Source: Alcaligenaceae bacterium (lineage in GTDB: Bacteria; Pseudomonadota; Gammaproteobacteria; Burkholderiales; Burkholderiaceae_B). Taken from it: a stretch of 64,000 bases of DNA. The notes beneath the pieces were generated by a model. That model saw only the letters and a list, made by a program, of their open reading frames with translations, was not told where the DNA came from and searched no databases. Shown piece by piece: positions 39,625-49,154 of the stretch. Location of the stretch: contig JACCET010000006.1 in assembly GCA_013416405.1 (NCBI GenBank), positions 1-64,000 of the forward strand, in the 5' to 3' direction. Positions within the stretch are counted from its first letter, which is position 1; each line of letters opens with the position of its first letter. A program made the translations under genes and the position numbers.

Positions 39625-39653
39625 ACGTTTTTTAAGGTGTACAGCTTAAACGT
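39625..39653. promoter_or_regulatory. Imperfect inverted repeat next to the marR-type gene
   Basis: Nested arms ACGTTT/AAACGT and TTAAG/CTTAA around GTGTACAG, 12 bases before the regulator start. It may be a second, weaker operator for autoregulation. Confidence 0.3.
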
Positions 39654-39731
39654 ACAGAGTCCAATTCAGCCTTCTACGCCTTAATTTGCATCAATAATAC
39701 GGGTAAATCCTGATAGGTGTTAACCCCGGTC

Positions 39732-39756
39732 ATATTGTTATGATACATAACAATAT
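39732..39756. promoter_or_regulatory. Perfect MarR-type operator
   Basis: Arms ATATTGTTATG and CATAACAATAT are exact reverse complements, 11 bases each, with ATA between. It ends immediately before the AGGAG ribosome binding site of the monooxygenase gene, so a bound dimer would block transcription start or early elongation. Confidence 0.7.
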
Positions 39757-39768
39757 AGGAGACCGGAT

Positions 39769-41022
39769 TTGAAAGTCATTATCGTCGGCGCAGGCATAGG
39801 GGGCTTGACCCTGGGGCTTATGTTGCAGCAACGCGGCATCGAGTGCGACATTTTTGAAAGCGTGCGCAGCCTGCAGCCGCTGGGCGTTGGCATCAATCTG
39901 CTGCCACATGCCGTCAATGAACTCAATCAGTTGGGCGTGCTCGATACGCTCACCGCGCAAGCCATCACCACTTCCGCCCTGCACTATTACAACCGCCACG
40001 GCCAGCCCATCTGGCAGGAACCACGAGGCCTAGCGGCCGGTTATCCCGTGCCGCAGCTATCCATACACCGCGGCGAACTTCAGTTGTCGTTGGCCGAGAT
40101 CGCTGCACAGCGTTTGGGCAACAACCGCATCCATACAGGCATGGCCTTTGAATCGCTCAAGCAAGATGCCGATGGTGTTACCGCCAGCTTCCGCAATCGC
40201 AACACCAACGAAGCGGTAGAAGTACGGGGTGACTTGCTCATAGGCGCCGACGGCATACATTCGGCCGTGCGCAAGCATTTCTACCCACAAGGGGATGCCC
40301 TGCGTTTTTCGGGACGCATGTTGTGGCGAGCCATTACTGATGGCGAACCCTACCTGGACGGCAAGACCATGTTCATGGCCGGCCACCAGGATCAGAAATT
40401 TGTCTGCTACCCCATTTCCGAACCGCTGCGCCAGCAAGGCCGGTCGCGCATCAACTGGATAGCCGAGCTGCGTGTGCCCAATCCCGGTCTGCCCAGCACA
40501 GACTGGAATCGCGTCGTCGATGCTTCGGTGTTCGCCGACAGGTTTGCCTCGTGGAAATGGGACTGGATAGATATTCCCGCCGTGATCAGCGGCGCCGAAG
40601 CCATCTATGAGTTCCCTCTGGTTGATAAAGACCCGCTGCCTCGCTGGACGCATGAGCGTGTGACCTTGCTGGGCGATGCCGCCCACCCCATGTACCCCAT
40701 AGGCTCCAATGGCTCGGCCCAAGCCATACTGGATGCACGCTATCTGGCAGGCCGACTGCAGGCCATGAGCAAGCCCGCCAAGGCTAATATTGAACTGGCG
40801 CTCAAGGAATACGAAGCCGAACGGCTGCCCATCACGGCAGGCATCGTGTTGCGCAACCGTTTGAACGGCCCCGAACAAGTCATGCAGTTGGCGCACGAGC
40901 GGGCGCCAGAGGGCTATTCGCATATACACGATGTGGTTTCCGAAGCCGAGCTGAACGAGATCTCTACGCGCTACAAGCGCCTTGCCGGTTTCGATCCAGC
41001 CGCGCTGAAAGGTCGGCACTGA
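39769..41022 (+). CDS. FAD-dependent aromatic monooxygenase (PhzS/salicylate-hydroxylase-like)
   Basis: 417 residues with a TTG start 7 bases after AGGAG. The Rossmann FAD motif is VGAGIGGLTLG (residues ~6-16), the DG motif is LLIGADGIHSAVR (~150), and the GD motif is LLGDAAHPMYPIGSNG (~300). The AILDARYLAGRL stretch is seen in the PhzS-like flavin-dependent oxidoreductases. It adds oxygen to an aromatic or heteroaromatic ring using NAD(P)H. It heads a cluster with a DUF3237 protein and a Bug-type binding protein, suggesting breakdown of an aromatic acid. Confidence 0.88.
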   Translation: MKVIIVGAGIGGLTLGLMLQQRGIECDIFESVRSLQPLGVGINLLPHAVNELNQLGVLDTLTAQAITTSALHYYNRHGQPIWQEPRGLAAGYPVPQLSIHRGELQLSLAEIAAQRLGNNRIHTGMAFESLKQDADGVTASFRNRNTNEAVEVRGDLLIGADGIHSAVRKHFYPQGDALRFSGRMLWRAITDGEPYLDGKTMFMAGHQDQKFVCYPISEPLRQQGRSRINWIAELRVPNPGLPSTDWNRVVDASVFADRFASWKWDWIDIPAVISGAEAIYEFPLVDKDPLPRWTHERVTLLGDAAHPMYPIGSNGSAQAILDARYLAGRLQAMSKPAKANIELALKEYEAERLPITAGIVLRNRLNGPEQVMQLAHERAPEGYSHIHDVVSEAELNEISTRYKRLAGFDPAALKGRH

Positions 41023-41057
41023 CGCCGTCTTGATCTTTTCTGCAAGGAATAAAACTG

Positions 41058-41525
41058 ATGACTGCACCTACCCTTCCCCCCGAACTGGAACACTTGGCCA
41101 CCATTATTGTTGACGTGGCCACCGCCCAGGAAATCGGCCATACACCCGGCGGAAGACGCCGAGTTATCCCCATTACCGGCGGCACTGTCACCGGCAAGCT
41201 CTCCGGGCACATTCTGCCCGGGGGTGCCGATTTTCAGGTCATACGATCCCACACGTTTACCGACATTCATGCCCGCTATGTCATAGAAACCGATCAGGGC
41301 GAAACGGTTTACGTGGAAAACACCGGTATACGCACGGGTTCAGCCGAAGATATCGCCGCATTGGCTCATGGCAAACCCGTGGATCCGGCCCGTATCTACT
41401 TTCGCAGCTACCCGCGTTTTGAAACGGCCGCACCCCGTCTGGACTGGCTCAACACCCATCTGTTTCTCGGCACCGGCGCGCGTTACCCCGACCGGGTAGA
41501 ACTGAATTTCTATCTTATTCGCTAA
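41058..41525 (+). CDS. DUF3237 family protein
   Basis: 155 residues. The family pattern is clear: IGHTPGGRRRVIPITGGTVT, GHILPGGADFQVIRSHTFTD, IHARYVIETDQGETVYVENT. DUF3237 proteins are beta-barrel proteins often encoded beside monooxygenases and dehydratases of catabolic clusters; their reaction is not established. The gene is 35 bases after the monooxygenase and 24 bases before the Bug-type gene, so the three are probably one operon. Confidence 0.88.
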   Translation: MTAPTLPPELEHLATIIVDVATAQEIGHTPGGRRRVIPITGGTVTGKLSGHILPGGADFQVIRSHTFTDIHARYVIETDQGETVYVENTGIRTGSAEDIAALAHGKPVDPARIYFRSYPRFETAAPRLDWLNTHLFLGTGARYPDRVELNFYLIR

Positions 41526-41549
41526 CAAAACCAACAACGGAGACTCACC

Positions 41550-42533
41550 ATGAAACCATCATCCCTGGGCAAACTGCTGACTGCCGCCAGCCTTGCAGTG
41601 CTTTCGGCCTCGACCTTGGCCACGGCTTCGGCCGCCTACCCTGAACAGCCTATACGCCTGACTGTCGGGTTTCCCGCCGGCACAGGGCCAGACATCGTGG
41701 CACGCACCGTAGGCGATCAGTTGGCCAAGGAAATCGGTCAGTCGGTGGTGGTAGAGAACAAGGCGGGCGCCGGCGGGCAGATTGCCGCCTACTCCGCCGC
41801 GCACAGCCCCGCCAACGGCTACAACATTCTGATGGGCGAGGTGGGTTCCATCAGCATTGCACCGGAAACCACGGCCACGCTGTCGTATAAGCCCATAGAA
41901 GAGTTCGACCCCATTACCGAGGCCGTGCGCGCCAACTTCGTGCTGGTCACACCGGCCGACTCGCCCTACAAGACATTGAAGGACTTTGTGGCAGCGGCCA
42001 AAGACAGTACCGAGCGCTTCAACATCGCCACCTTTGGCGCCGGCACACCCGGCCATTTCGGCGCCGAAATGCTGGCTGAAGCCGGTGGCTTCAAGATAGA
42101 ACCCGTGCACTATCGTTCCACCGGCGATGCCGTGGCAGCCATCATCAGCGGCCAGGTACAAGGCGCTTTTGTCACCACCGCCATGGCGGCTCCACAGCTG
42201 GCAGGTGGAAAAATGGGCGCCCTGGCCATTACCGGCAGTGAGCGCACCAAGATGCTGGGCGACATTCCCACATTCAAAGAGCTGGGCATGCCCGACGTTG
42301 ATTTCGGCGCATGGTTTGCCTTCTTCGCTCCCAAAGGCACGCCCGATGCTGCCCTGAATACCTTGAATCAGAAGATTGTCGCCGCACTGCAGGCTGACAG
42401 CGTGCGCAAGACCCTGGAAGGAAATGGGTTTGTGATTGTGGCGTCTGACCGCAAAGCACTGGCGGATCTGCTGACCGCCGAGCAAGAACGCTGGGCCGGC
42501 GTGGTCAAGAAAACCGGATTCAAGATCAACTGA
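41550..42533 (+). CDS. Bug/TctC-family periplasmic substrate-binding protein
   Basis: 327 residues. A signal peptide (~1-28) is followed by AAYPEQPIRLTVGFPAGTGP, the Bug-family opening. Domain features GAGGQIAAYSAAHSPANGYN and GTPGHFGAEMLAEAGGFKIE match the family, which binds carboxylates. Burkholderiales carry many such genes without adjacent membrane partners, as here. Its operon position suggests it binds the aromatic or carboxylic substrate of the monooxygenase pathway. Confidence 0.92.
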   Translation: MKPSSLGKLLTAASLAVLSASTLATASAAYPEQPIRLTVGFPAGTGPDIVARTVGDQLAKEIGQSVVVENKAGAGGQIAAYSAAHSPANGYNILMGEVGSISIAPETTATLSYKPIEEFDPITEAVRANFVLVTPADSPYKTLKDFVAAAKDSTERFNIATFGAGTPGHFGAEMLAEAGGFKIEPVHYRSTGDAVAAIISGQVQGAFVTTAMAAPQLAGGKMGALAITGSERTKMLGDIPTFKELGMPDVDFGAWFAFFAPKGTPDAALNTLNQKIVAALQADSVRKTLEGNGFVIVASDRKALADLLTAEQERWAGVVKKTGFKIN

Positions 42534-42539
42534 TAGGAA

Positions 42540-43361
42540 TCAACCGTTCACGGCGATGGACGCCAGACGTGGTAATACTCGCTTGGCATTAGTCGCCGTG
42601 GCCATGATCAGTTCTGCACGCGCCAGGCCTCGCAGCCTGGCCATCTCGGTGGCAACACCTGCCACCTCGCCCGGCTCATTTCTGGCGGCGGGCTGACCCG
42701 GCCCGCCCAGCCAGGCCGGTGCAATATCGGGCGCATCGGTTTCCAGCACCAGAGCCTCCAGCGGCAACTGTTCCGCCAGCCGCCTTATCTGCAGCGCCCG
42801 CGTGAACGTCATGGCTCCACCAAAGCCCAGCGCGAAACCCTGATCAATAAACTGGCCCGCCTGCTGAAAACTGCCGTTAAAGGCGTGTGCGATGCCGCCA
42901 ATGGCCTCTCGCTTGCGCAAATGCTTGAGCACCCTATCTTGCGACCTTCTAACATGCAGCAGCACGGGCAGACCATAGCGCTCGGCCAGATCCAGCTGGG
43001 CTGCATAGAAAACCTCCTGCTTGTCCCGCATATCGGCTTCCTTGAGTTGGGGCAGAAAGAAATCCAGTCCGATTTCCCCTATTGCAACCAAGCGAGGATC
43101 ATCCAGCGCCGCAACGATTTTGGATTCCAGCACATCCAGGTCGGATGCTTCCGCTTCGGGCACGCATATGGGATGTATGCCCAGCGCGTAACAGCCACCA
43201 CTGAATGAATGAGCCAGATCGCGCACGGTATCGAAGTTGGAACGCGCAACGGCGGGGATAACAATGGCCCCCACCCCTTGCTCACCGGCTCTTTGAATAA
43301 CAGCCAGGCGATCTTCGGCAAACTCCGCAGCATCCAGATGGCAATGTGTGTCTATCAGCAT
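42540..43361 (-). CDS. TatD-family metal-dependent deoxyribonuclease
   Basis: 273 residues of the TatD TIM-barrel hydrolases: metal ligands DTHCHLD at the start, GEIGLDF, LLHVRRSQD, GIAHAFNG and LETDAPDIAP. E. coli TatD is a 3'-5' exonuclease/DNase. It is read on the same strand as lolD, 51 bases downstream, a frequent arrangement. Confidence 0.92.
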   Translation of the reverse strand: MLIDTHCHLDAAEFAEDRLAVIQRAGEQGVGAIVIPAVARSNFDTVRDLAHSFSGGCYALGIHPICVPEAEASDLDVLESKIVAALDDPRLVAIGEIGLDFFLPQLKEADMRDKQEVFYAAQLDLAERYGLPVLLHVRRSQDRVLKHLRKREAIGGIAHAFNGSFQQAGQFIDQGFALGFGGAMTFTRALQIRRLAEQLPLEALVLETDAPDIAPAWLGGPGQPAARNEPGEVAGVATEMARLRGLARAELIMATATNAKRVLPRLASIAVNG

Positions 43362-43412
43362 AAGCCTCTTTATTCCATGGAATTACTTGCTACCCCGCGC
43401 CTACGGCTGGTC

Positions 43413-44129
43413 TCAGGCCGGTGTAATCGGTGGCGTTTCAGTGTCGACCAAACGACCTTTGTCCATGTATAACTGCCTGTGGGCCAGCGCGGCCAGCGCC
43501 TGATCATGCGTCACAATCACAAAAGCGGTTCCGAATTCACGATTGACCTGAACCAGCAGATCGAACATGCTTTCTGCCGTATAGCGGTCAAGATTGCCGG
43601 TCGGTTCATCAGCCAGCACGCAAGTAGGACGCGTAACCAGGGCACGGGCCAATGCCACCCGTTGGCGTTCGCCGCCCGACAACTGGCCGGGGTAGTGATC
43701 CACGCGTTCAGCCAAACCTACCTGTTCCAGCACAATTTGTGCCTGCTCTCGCGCCTGGGCCCGCTTCTGGCGACGCACAATTAATGGCATGGCAACATTA
43801 TCGAGCGCGGAAAATTCGGGCAGCAAATGATGAAACTGATAAACAAAACCCAGGCTGCGGTTGCGCAACTTGCTGCGTTGGGCTTCGTTCAGGCCGGCCG
43901 CCGGCTCGCCATTGATGAACACAGTGCCCGACGTTGCCTGGTCGAGCAAGCCCAGCGTATGCAGCAAAGTGCTTTTTCCTGAACCCGACGCGCCCACGAT
44001 GGCGACCATTTCGCCAGAATCAACATGCAGGCTGACATCACGCAGTACCTGCACTTGCCGCCCACTTTCCTGATAGGTCTTGACCAGATTGCGCGCGCTG
44101 AGCGCGTGTACCATTTTTGTATCAGTCAT
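43413..44129 (-). CDS. lolD: Lipoprotein-releasing ABC transporter ATP-binding protein
   Basis: 238 residues from the ATG at 44129. Walker [11 protein letters not shown]-loop [20 protein letters not shown], signature LSGGERQR, Walker [10 protein letters not shown]. With LolC/E it extracts lipoproteins from the inner membrane and hands them to LolA. The start overlaps the lolC stop by 8 bases. Confidence 0.95.
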   Translation of the reverse strand: MTDTKMVHALSARNLVKTYQESGRQVQVLRDVSLHVDSGEMVAIVGASGSGKSTLLHTLGLLDQATSGTVFINGEPAAGLNEAQRSKLRNRSLGFVYQFHHLLPEFSALDNVAMPLIVRRQKRAQAREQAQIVLEQVGLAERVDHYPGQLSGGERQRVALARALVTRPTCVLADEPTGNLDRYTAESMFDLLVQVNREFGTAFVIVTHDQALAALAHRQLYMDKGRLVDTETPPITPA

Positions 44130-45393
44130 GACGCAATACCTGTGCGGGTTGCAGGCTGGAAGCACGCCAGCTGGGGTAGAGCGTGGCCAGTAGGGAAAGC
44201 ACCAAAGAAGTCACGGCCACGATCACGATATCTGTCATCTGGGGGTTGGACGGCAGTTCACTGATGAAATAAATTTGCTGTGGCAGGAACTGTACCCCCA
44301 GCATGCGTTCGATGAAGGGAACAATGACATCGATATTGTAGGCAAGCAGCGTGCCAAAGCCCACGCCCAACAAGGTTCCCACCACGCCTATCAGCGAGCC
44401 TTGCACCAGGAAAATACGCGCGATCTCTCCCGGGCCGGCGCCCAGCGTACGCAGTATTGCAATATCGGAACGCTTGTCCTTCACCGCCATCACCAGCGAC
44501 GACAGCAGATTGAATGCGGCCACCGCCACGATCAGGGCCAGAATCAGGAACATCATGCGCTTCTCAGTCTGCACGGCGGCAAACCAGGTACGGTTGTTCT
44601 GGGTCCAGTCTTGCGCATGCACAAATGGCGGCAACACATTGCGCAGCTCTTGTGCCACCAGGGGGGCTTGGTGCATATCGGCAATGCGCAAGCGCACCCC
44701 ACTGGCGCCACTGTCACGAAATAGCTTGGCGGCGTCTTCGTACTGAATGAAGGCCATAGAGGCGTCATATTCGTAGTGACCAGACGAAAAAAGCCCGGTT
44801 ACTGTGAACTGCCGCATTCTGGGCGTAAAACCCGCCGGAGAAATGGATCCTTGCGGCGCCATCACCAGCACCGTGTCGCCCACACCCACGCCCAGGGATC
44901 CGGCCAGTTGGTTACCCAGCACAATGGAAAAACTGCCCGACGTCAAGGTGTCGAGCTTGCCCGACACCATCTGTCCGGCCACATCGGATACCTGGCTTTC
45001 AAGGCCTGGATCTATGCCCCGTATCTGCACACCGCTCAGTGCCTCGCCACGCACTATCATGCCCTGGGCCGCCACAAACGGCGCAACGCCTTGTACCTCG
45101 GGGTTCTTTCGGGCGCTGGCGGCAATCTCGCGCCAGTCCGACAATCCCTGATCGGGCGCCATGCGCGGCACGTAGAGTTCGATATGCGGCAGCACCGACA
45201 GCATGCGATCCCTGACCTGCGTCTGGAAGCCGTTCATGACGGACAAGACCACGATCAACGCCGCCACACCCAGCGCAATGCCTGCCATAGAGCTGGCAGC
45301 AATAAACGACACAAAGCGGTCGCCACGCCCGCCACGACGGCCGGCGCGAGCCAGACCGGCGTAACGCGCCCCTATCCATAATTCATAAGACAT
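44122..45393 (-). CDS. lolC: Lipoprotein-releasing ABC transporter permease LolC/E
   Basis: 423 residues from the ATG at 45393 (MSYELWIGARYAGLARAGRR). TM1 is near 27-50 (GIALGVAALIVVLSVMNGFQ). A large periplasmic domain follows, and three C-terminal TM segments end in [17 protein letters not shown], a LolC/LolE hallmark. Beta-proteobacteria with one such gene use it for both permease positions, so LolC and LolE cannot be distinguished. Confidence 0.94.
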   Translation of the reverse strand: MSYELWIGARYAGLARAGRRGGRGDRFVSFIAASSMAGIALGVAALIVVLSVMNGFQTQVRDRMLSVLPHIELYVPRMAPDQGLSDWREIAASARKNPEVQGVAPFVAAQGMIVRGEALSGVQIRGIDPGLESQVSDVAGQMVSGKLDTLTSGSFSIVLGNQLAGSLGVGVGDTVLVMAPQGSISPAGFTPRMRQFTVTGLFSSGHYEYDASMAFIQYEDAAKLFRDSGASGVRLRIADMHQAPLVAQELRNVLPPFVHAQDWTQNNRTWFAAVQTEKRMMFLILALIVAVAAFNLLSSLVMAVKDKRSDIAILRTLGAGPGEIARIFLVQGSLIGVVGTLLGVGFGTLLAYNIDVIVPFIERMLGVQFLPQQIYFISELPSNPQMTDIVIVAVTSLVLSLLATLYPSWRASSLQPAQVLRHD

Positions 45394-45433
45394 CGTTAAT
45401 GTCACCGTTTCCCATAAACACTACAATTCAGGA

Positions 45434-46375
45434 ATGCGTATCGTACTACCTGGCGCTTTGCCCCACCCTCGCGAAGCGCGCGAACTGACTTCCCATCTGC
45501 AAACCAGTGCTCCCACCCTGCTGGGCTGGCTGCGGCAGGCGCGTGCGCGGTTGATTCCCGCGGATCCCGCCCATACCGGCTGCACGCCCCATGAACTGTG
45601 GCAATTGATGGCCCAGGGCTTTCATGCCGAAGGTGAGCAGAATTTTGCCACAGGCCTGGGACCCTTATGGGCGAAAGATGTTGCAGAACAAGACCAGCCA
45701 GTCTGGCTGGTCGAGTTGGTTCATGTATCGCCATCGCGCGATGGTGCGGCCTTGCTGCCCGCCAGCGAACTGGCCATCACGCCAGAGCACAGTGTAGCGT
45801 TGTACGCATCGGTGCTGGATCTGTTTGCCGAGGCGGGTTTCCACTTGAGTCCGTCGGAAACCTCGCGTTGGCGTATTGCCTTGCCTGAAGGCTATACCCC
45901 GGCCTGTGCCAGCCCGACTCTGGTTTCGCTCACCTCGGTCAACGACTGGTGGCCCCAGGATATCGCTTCGCGCCCCTGGCGGCGTCTGTCCAACGAAGTC
46001 CAGATGCTGTGGTTCGAGCATCCCGTCAACCAGGAGCGCTATCAGGAGGGTCTGCCACCCGTCAACAGCCTGTGGCTGTTCGGAGGCGCGCGTGCCCGGC
46101 AGTTTTCCAGCATGGCGCCACTGCAAGACACTCACTGTTACGGCGAGCTGCAGGAATTCAGCGTCAAACACGACTGGGGCGGCTGGCTGGCTGGTCTGGA
46201 GCAACTGGAAAAGCGCGTGTTTGCCCCTTTGGCGGGCGGCAAGATGCCCGAGCTGGTTTTGACCGGCACCGACAGAATCGTTGAGCTTTCCCGTCCCACA
46301 ACCCTGGGCCGATGGGCCCAATGGCTGCCCGGCAGCCAGAACACATGGAGCCGCTGGTGGTCACCCCAAAACTAA
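45434..46375 (+). CDS. Conserved protein encoded ahead of recJ (function unknown)
   Basis: 313 residues, Trp-rich, no signal peptide and no known catalytic motif. It resembles a conserved beta-proteobacterial family often labelled 'phosphoglycerate mutase', but the RHG motif of that enzyme is absent and the label is doubtful. Conserved pieces include SVNDWWPQDIASRPWRRLSN and VNSLWLFGGAR. It overlaps the recJ start by 31 bases, so the two are translationally coupled. It is divergent from lolC with a 40-base gap. Confidence 0.75.
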   Translation: MRIVLPGALPHPREARELTSHLQTSAPTLLGWLRQARARLIPADPAHTGCTPHELWQLMAQGFHAEGEQNFATGLGPLWAKDVAEQDQPVWLVELVHVSPSRDGAALLPASELAITPEHSVALYASVLDLFAEAGFHLSPSETSRWRIALPEGYTPACASPTLVSLTSVNDWWPQDIASRPWRRLSNEVQMLWFEHPVNQERYQEGLPPVNSLWLFGGARARQFSSMAPLQDTHCYGELQEFSVKHDWGGWLAGLEQLEKRVFAPLAGGKMPELVLTGTDRIVELSRPTTLGRWAQWLPGSQNTWSRWWSPQN

Positions 46376-48069
46376 GTACGCGTCCGGCCAATTTTGAAGC
46401 AGCCCAGGCCCTGCAGGCCGCCGGCATACATCCCTTGCTCTCGCGGCTTTGGGCGGCGCGCGGTGTATCGCATCCCGACCACACCCGCCTGGCCTGGAGC
46501 GCGCTCATCCCCCCGGGGCAGCTGACTCACGTACAGCAAGCCGCCAAGGTGCTGGCCGATGCCATACAGGCGCGCAAGAAACTGCTGATCGTGGCTGACT
46601 ACGATTGCGACGGCGCGACCGCCTGCGCCGTGGGACTACGTGCGTTGCGCAGCATGGGTGCCAACGTGGATTTCCTGGTGCCCAATCGTTTTGAAACCGG
46701 CTACGGCCTGTCGCCGGCCGTGGTGGAACTGGCTGTTCAACATGCGGCGGGCAAGCCCGACATGCTGATTACCGTCGATAACGGCATTGCCAGCGTGGAC
46801 GGCGTGGAAGCCGCAACACAGGCCGGTATGGACGTGGTCATTACCGACCACCACCTGCCTGGCGACATCCTGCCACAAGCCCTGGCCATCGTGAACCCCA
46901 ACCAGCCCGGCTGCGGTTTTCCATCCAAGAATCTGGCCGGTGTGGGCGTGATTTTCTATCTGATGCTGGCCTTGCGTGCCGAGCTCAGGCAGCGCGGCGT
47001 CTACGCAGCCGACGGCGGCCCGCGCCTGGACAACCTGGCTGATCTGGTGGCCCTGGGCACCGTCGCCGATGTTGTAAAACTGGACGCCAACAATCGCCTG
47101 CTGGTGACGCAAGGCCTGCAGAAAATGCGCAGCGGACGCATGCAGGCCGGCGTACGCGCCCTGTTTGCCGTCGCGGCACGCGAACCACGTCAGGCCAGCT
47201 GTTTTGACCTGGGCTTTGCACTGGGGCCGCGCATCAATGCGGCGGGACGCCTGGCCGACATGAGCCTGGGCATAAACTGCCTGGTCACCGACAACGAAAG
47301 CGAAGCACTGAATCTTGCCCGGCAACTGGAAACCATGAACCAGGAACGGCGCGGCATAGAAACCACCATGCGCGAAGAAGCGCTGGCAGCCGTCGAAACC
47401 GCGCATCCCGTTATCGGTGCCAGCGTTTGCGTGTATAACCCGGACTGGCATCAAGGCGTAGTGGGTCTGGTGGCTTCGCGGCTCAAGGAAACCTATTGGC
47501 GCCCTACCCTGGCCTTTGCCCGCTCCGATACGGGCGAGCTGCGCGGCTCGGGTCGCTCTATACCCGACGTGCATCTGCGCGATGTACTCGACTTGGTCTC
47601 GAAACGGAATCCGGGCATTATCCTGAAATTCGGCGGCCACGCCATGGCGGCGGGCCTGACATTGCGTGAAGACGCCTATGATCTGTTCATTCAGGCCTTC
47701 GACAGCGCCGTCAGGGAAATGAGCGGCAAAGCCAGCTTCGATCCCATCATAGAAACCGACGGATCACTGGAAACCGGCTACGCCAATCCCGAGGTCGCCG
47801 GCCTGCTTCAACAACAAGTCTGGGGCGCCGGTTTTCCTGCCCCCATCTTTCGCGATACGTTTCACGTACGCCAGCAGCGCCTGCTTAAGGAAAAACACCT
47901 GAAGCTAAGCCTGGAGCGTGGGCATCAGCGCTTTGACGCCATCTGGTTCAATCATGCCGACATGCTGCCTGAACAGGCCGACGTTGCCTACAGGCTGGAT
48001 CTGAACGTGTGGAACGGCGTAACCACGGCTCAATTAATCATAGAACACGCCTGCGCGCCGCAATATTGA
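46345..48069 (+). CDS. recJ: Single-stranded-DNA-specific exonuclease RecJ
   Basis: 574 residues from the ATG at 46345 (MEPLVVTPKLSTRP). 5'-3' exonuclease in recombination and repair. DHH-family motifs: VADYDCDGATA (motif I), TVDNGIAS, VITDHHLPG (DHH motif) and LGTVADVV. The DHHA1 domain has the KFGGHAMAAGLTL motif, and a C-terminal OB-fold follows. An 11-codon open stretch ahead of the ATG lies inside the upstream gene. Confidence 0.96.
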   Translation: MEPLVVTPKLSTRPANFEAAQALQAAGIHPLLSRLWAARGVSHPDHTRLAWSALIPPGQLTHVQQAAKVLADAIQARKKLLIVADYDCDGATACAVGLRALRSMGANVDFLVPNRFETGYGLSPAVVELAVQHAAGKPDMLITVDNGIASVDGVEAATQAGMDVVITDHHLPGDILPQALAIVNPNQPGCGFPSKNLAGVGVIFYLMLALRAELRQRGVYAADGGPRLDNLADLVALGTVADVVKLDANNRLLVTQGLQKMRSGRMQAGVRALFAVAAREPRQASCFDLGFALGPRINAAGRLADMSLGINCLVTDNESEALNLARQLETMNQERRGIETTMREEALAAVETAHPVIGASVCVYNPDWHQGVVGLVASRLKETYWRPTLAFARSDTGELRGSGRSIPDVHLRDVLDLVSKRNPGIILKFGGHAMAAGLTLREDAYDLFIQAFDSAVREMSGKASFDPIIETDGSLETGYANPEVAGLLQQQVWGAGFPAPIFRDTFHVRQQRLLKEKHLKLSLERGHQRFDAIWFNHADMLPEQADVAYRLDLNVWNGVTTAQLIIEHACAPQY

Positions 48070-48100
48070 AATACTAATACTATGCGGACTTGGGCTGGCC

Positions 48101-49042
48101 TTACGCGCGGGCCGACCTGGGCCGGGACGGCAAAGTGGCCATCAGAAGGCCGGACAGCGCAATAGAAAACGCAAAAAACTGCATGCCGCCCAAGGTTTCC
48201 CCCAGTACCAGAACGCCCACCATTGCCGCACTGATGGGCAGCATGACGGTAAAAACGCCTGCCTGCGAGGCGGGCACCGACTTCAAACCCACCATCCATA
48301 ACCAGACCGTCCATACACTGGCAGCCAGCGCATAAAACAGCAAAAGCACCCACATATTCAGGCCTACGCCTGTAAAATCGAAGTGCAGCGCGGTGTACAG
48401 GCCCATGGGCGTCATCAGGGCAAAGCCCCATAAATTGATGACCGCGCTGATGCGCTTGGGGCTGAGCACCGCAGTCAATTTCTTGCCTATTACCGCATAC
48501 GCCCCTTCGCACAGCACGGCGCCAAAGATCAACAGATTACCCAGCCACTGCCTTTGCGGATCAGCATCAGCGCCAGACACATCCAAGCCGTTGGACGTCT
48601 GGGGTACCTGCGTGAACGACAGCAGCCCTATGCCAATCACGCCACAGCCTATCGCAGCCCATACCCTGGCGCTGATCGCTTCTTTCAGGAACACCCGACT
48701 AAGCACCGCGACCGTGGCGGGGATGCAGGACATGATGACACCGGCCGAGACGGCGCTGGTCATGCTCACGCCCAATATCATGCACAGGGTAAACAGAAAA
48801 TTACCCAGAAACGACTCAAGAAAGATCAGCCAGCGCGTTTGTACCGACAAGACGGGCTCGGTGGCCGGCTTGCGTATCCAGCGCAGCATGGCGACCGCAC
48901 CTATACCAAAACGCAGCCAGCCCAACAGGAATACCGGTAAGACCAGCGCCAGCGGCTTGGTCAACGCCACATACGCACCAACCAGCGACATGGACAACGC
49001 CAGGCAGGCATAGGCTTTCAGCTGATTGGACAACAGGCTCAT
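48101..49042 (-). CDS. EamA/DMT-family transporter
   Basis: 313 residues with ten hydrophobic segments in two EamA repeats (KAYACLALSMSLVGAYVALT ... and WGFALMTPMGLYTALHFDF ...). Inner-membrane exporter-type protein with no predictable substrate. It converges with recJ. No terminator is visible between them. Confidence 0.85.
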   Translation of the reverse strand: MSLLSNQLKAYACLALSMSLVGAYVALTKPLALVLPVFLLGWLRFGIGAVAMLRWIRKPATEPVLSVQTRWLIFLESFLGNFLFTLCMILGVSMTSAVSAGVIMSCIPATVAVLSRVFLKEAISARVWAAIGCGVIGIGLLSFTQVPQTSNGLDVSGADADPQRQWLGNLLIFGAVLCEGAYAVIGKKLTAVLSPKRISAVINLWGFALMTPMGLYTALHFDFTGVGLNMWVLLLFYALAASVWTVWLWMVGLKSVPASQAGVFTVMLPISAAMVGVLVLGETLGGMQFFAFSIALSGLLMATLPSRPRSARA

Positions 49043-49154
49043 GAAAAACTCGACAAGGGTGCAAGCCCCGTATTATCACCTATACCCCTTGCCTGAACCG
49101 GAGCACAATAAGCAGCACAGATGCAGGCACACCCCGCCTGTGCTGCCGCCGGTT

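Noticed and set aside
45434-46375. Phosphoglycerate mutase
   Set aside because: Similar proteins carry this label, but the catalytic RHG motif and the second His region are absent, so I left the function open.
46636-47640. 334-codon minus-strand frame opposite recJ
   Set aside because: Mirror frame of recJ with low-complexity composition.
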